A DNA stretch of 7,699 bases from Myxococcales bacterium. Its GTDB lineage: Bacteria; Myxococcota; Bradymonadia; UBA7976; UBA1532. Below, one piece after another: positions 6,442 through 7,699 of the stretch (within the stretch, counting starts at the first letter, position 1; every line of letters begins with the position of its first letter). The position numbers were made by a program, and so were the translations under genes. Location of the stretch: the NCBI GenBank assembly GCA_020430675.1, contig JAGQJJ010000162.1, forward strand, positions 1 through 7,699, in the 5' to 3' direction. The notes under the pieces are model-generated. The model did no database searches. It saw only the letters and a list, made by a program, of their open reading frames with translations, and was not told the origin of the DNA.

Positions 6442-6915
6442 TCAGAAGCGATACGGCCGCAGGTAGTGGTGACCGACCTCGTCGAGCAGGTCTTCGAGGG
6501 CCTCTTGCGGGGTGTTCGAGGTCTCGCTGGTCGAGCCCTCGTTGATCAGGGCGCCGTCGAGCGTGCGCAGATACCAGCTGGCGGTGCCGGGGTAGTCTTC
6601 GGTGCCGTCCTGCGAGTCGTAGTCGACGTCGATGCGGACCTCGACGACAAGCACCGCCGACACGTTGACCGGCTCGCCCACCACGCGCTCGAAGCCGCTG
6701 GCGTCGCGCAGCTCGGAGATCAGGTAGCTCTGGGCCGAGCTGTCGGGGCCGTCGCCGAAGACGCCTTGACCGGTGACCAGCACGGGCTGCACATAGACCG
6801 AGGGGTATTTCTCGAAGTCGATGACGCCCTCGTGGGAGAACGTCATCGGCAGGCAGCCGGCGAGCAGCGCGGCGAGCAGCGCGGCGAGCGTGATACCGAG
6901 CGCCTTGCGGATCAT
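6442..6915 (-). CDS. Small lipoprotein, function unknown
   Basis: This 157-residue protein opens MIRKALG, then a Leu/Ala core and a lipobox LLAGC with C21 as the only cysteine. The second mature residue is Leu, so outer-membrane sorting is plausible. The mature part alternates strands and helices: YPSVYVQPVLV (37-47), a helix around 60-71, FERVV (75-79), a long strand AVLVVEVRIDVDYD (87-100), ASWYLRTLDGALINEG (112-127) and a C-terminal helix ending RPYRF. This layout resembles small periplasmic lipoproteins of the DUF4136, GNA1162 or LpoB kind, but no specific motif lets me choose. The frame is open upstream to 7095; the start at 6915 is chosen because it overlaps the previous gene's TGA (ATGA), has GGAGAG (plus-strand 6921-6926) 5 bases away and begins directly at the signal peptide. 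Confidence 0.9.
   Translation of the reverse strand: MIRKALGITLAALLAALLAGCLPMTFSHEGVIDFEKYPSVYVQPVLVTGQGVFGDGPDSSAQSYLISELRDASGFERVVGEPVNVSAVLVVEVRIDVDYDSQDGTEDYPGTASWYLRTLDGALINEGSTSETSNTPQEALEDLLDEVGHHYLRPYRF
6859..6890. repeat. 12-bp tandem repeat within the lipoprotein signal peptide
   Basis: The unit GGCGAGCAGCGC occurs at 6859-6870 and again at 6871-6882, followed by the first eight bases at 6883-6890. On the minus strand it encodes the ALLA-ALLA run of the hydrophobic core just before the lipobox of the small lipoprotein. Because the unit is a multiple of three, gain or loss of a copy would change signal peptide length by four residues and keep the frame. Confidence 0.8.
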
Positions 6916-7448
6916 TTCCACTCTCCGCCGAAGCCGATCGAGACCAGGAAGGGCACCGTCTCGTCGCCCTCGTAGGCGCGGCCGGGTTCGAGGCCGTCGC
7001 TCGACAGGATGTAGTAGCGCGGTCGGATGAAGACGTTGAGGGTGCGCGTCACGAAGACGCGGGCTTCGGCGATGAGCGGCCAGGCCAGCTTCCACTCGTC
7101 GGCGTTGATGCCGTAGAGCGGGTAGGCGTCGACCCCGGTGGCGATGCGGACGTGGGCGCCGCGCGTGATGTCGAGGCGCGCGGCGACGTGCAGGCCGAGC
7201 TGGCTGCCGACGAAGGTGCCGTCGACGCCACGCTCGGGCGCGTCGCTGGTCAGCCAGATGAACGAGAAGGCGCCGTCGAAGCCGAAGGTGCCGGGGAAGT
7301 AGGAGAAGCCGCCGCCAAGCCAGACCTTGTCCTTGACGAGGAAGATCTCGGCGTCGACGCCGCCGCGCCCGCCGGACGACGCGGCGTGGGCCGGCGCGGC
7401 GAGCGTCAGGCCCAGGGCGAGCGCGATCAGGAATGGGGCGCGCGGCAT
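6912..7448 (-). CDS. Small outer-membrane beta-barrel-like protein
   Basis: This 178-residue protein has a clear Sec signal peptide cleaved probably after APAHA (residue 22). The mature 156 residues lack cysteine and alternate polar and hydrophobic or aromatic residues in segments typical of barrel strands: AEIFLVKDKVWLGGGFSYF (33-51), FGFDGAFSFIWLT (55-67), SQLGLHVAARLDI (82-94), HVRIATGVDAYPLYG (99-113), LIAEARVFVTRTLNVFIR (125-142) and VPFLVSIGFGGEWK (165-178). The size suits an 8-strand barrel. The C-terminus ends in Trp-Lys, slightly off the usual terminal aromatic residue of barrel proteins. The frame is open to 7541, but the ATG at 7448 begins at the signal peptide and has GAGGA 4 bases upstream. 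It heads a three-gene envelope operon and overlaps the next gene by ATGA. No transport or enzymatic role can be read. Confidence 0.87.
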   Translation of the reverse strand: MPRAPFLIALALGLTLAAPAHAASSGGRGGVDAEIFLVKDKVWLGGGFSYFPGTFGFDGAFSFIWLTSDAPERGVDGTFVGSQLGLHVAARLDITRGAHVRIATGVDAYPLYGINADEWKLAWPLIAEARVFVTRTLNVFIRPRYYILSSDGLEPGRAYEGDETVPFLVSIGFGGEWK

Positions 7449-7452
7449 GGCA

Positions 7453-7457
7453 TCCTC
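7453..7457 (-). promoter_or_regulatory. Ribosome binding site of the barrel protein gene
   Basis: On the minus strand GAGGA lies 4 bases before the ATG at 7448. It supports this start over the upstream TTG at 7541, which would place 31 Arg-rich residues before the signal peptide. Confidence 0.7.
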
Positions 7458-7496
7458 AAAGGCGGCGATGGATCGGTTCAGATTCTTTTGGGCGCG

Positions 7497-7517
7497 GCCC
7501 GCGGGGCGAGCGCGGGC
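7497..7517. repeat. GC hairpin upstream of the barrel protein gene
   Basis: GCCCGCG (7497-7503) and CGCGGGC (7511-7517) form a perfect 7-bp stem with a 7-base loop. On the minus strand it follows the end of the upstream gene and precedes the barrel gene by 48 bases. No T-tract follows on either strand. It may be a terminator of the GC-rich, T-poor kind for the upstream gene or a leader structure. I could not identify a convincing promoter in 7449-7569. Confidence 0.4.
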
Positions 7518-7569
7518 GATCAGACGTCGATCCAATACCAAGTCTGGCCGGTGATTTCCACGTTGCCGC

Positions 7570-7699
7570 TCAATGGGCCGGGCCGGGCAGGACGCGGATG
7601 AAGCCGGCGGGGGGCGCCTTGGTGCCGGCGTCGGCCCGCGGGGTCGGGCGCGGTGGAGGCGCGGTCGACGTGCGCCGTCGCGGGCGAGCCGGGGGCGCG
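7570..7699 (-). CDS. C-terminal end of an unidentified proline-rich gene (5' end outside window), possibly frameshifted
   Basis: On the minus strand a frame open from the window edge ends in TGA at 7572-7570 and gives 42 residues. The first 30 are Pro/Ala/Arg/Thr-rich, like a linker or disordered tail, and the end reads APPAGFIRVLPGPAH. Third codon positions in the last 18 sense codons are almost all G or C (17 of 18), as in the neighbouring genes, which supports coding. Just past this stop, in the frame one base back, a stretch ending TGQTWYWIDV runs to a TGA at 7522-7520 and also has coding-like codons. The true C-terminus may therefore lie at 7520, with one base lost or a -1 shift in the GGC/CCG-rich run near 7573-7590. 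I do not recognise the family. Confidence 0.5.
   Translation of the reverse strand, partial: APPARPRRRTSTAPPPRPTPRADAGTKAPPAGFIRVLPGPAH

Noticed and set aside
7449..7569. Possible sigma-70-type promoter for the minus-strand envelope operon
   Set aside because: TTGGTA and a few AT-rich hexamers are present, but none has both good boxes and correct spacing, so I do not call a promoter.
7152..7601. Plus-strand open frame spanning the start of the barrel gene and its upstream gap
   Set aside because: Composition is Glu/Gly/Ala/Arg shadow-like, and it lies antisense to a gene with a convincing signal peptide and ribosome binding site.

Overview
This is a GC-rich stretch (visibly around 70% GC, with nearly every third codon position G or C) from a Gram-negative bacterium. 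The Gram-negative call rests on two lipoprotein signal peptides, a predicted outer-membrane barrel protein and exported proteins with Sec- or Tat-like signals. The gene mix, proline/alanine-rich linkers, TTG starts and many uncharacterised envelope proteins fit Myxococcota or a related 'deltaproteobacterial' lineage, but nothing here proves the taxon. I see no mobile element, CRISPR array, tRNA or rRNA. The DNA is densely coding, with ten genes or gene parts and no gene-free stretch over 300 bases.

The left arm (1-5212) is all on the plus strand. It opens with the 3' end of a mono-haem c-type cytochrome (1-345), followed after 8 bases by a small Mpo1-like (DUF962) membrane protein (354-878). 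A 50-base gap then leads to four genes that form one translationally coupled block. These are an uncharacterised cytoplasmic protein with a compact CxxCx4CxH cluster (929-2140, TTG start with a strong Shine-Dalgarno), a lipoprotein with beta-propeller-like character (2137-3063), an APC-family amino acid permease (3060-4430, TTG start) and an exported alpha/beta-hydrolase-like protein (4427-5212). Each downstream start overlaps the upstream stop (ATGA or TTGA), so the four are almost certainly co-transcribed. What they do together is unknown. One reading is that the exported hydrolase and lipoprotein act outside the inner membrane and the permease takes up a product, but the sequence does not show this.

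The two arms converge at 5212/5229, where a perfect 7-bp inverted repeat (5224-5247) sits in the junction and contains the stop codon of the minus-strand gene.

The right arm (5229-7699) is all on the minus strand, read right to left. It holds the end of a proline-rich gene cut by the window edge (7570-7699), which may be frameshifted, and then an operon of three exported proteins: a small barrel-like outer-membrane protein (6912-7448), a lipoprotein (6442-6915) and an uncharacterised periplasmic protein of 397 residues (5229-6422). This is a compact all-envelope cassette with no member of assignable function.
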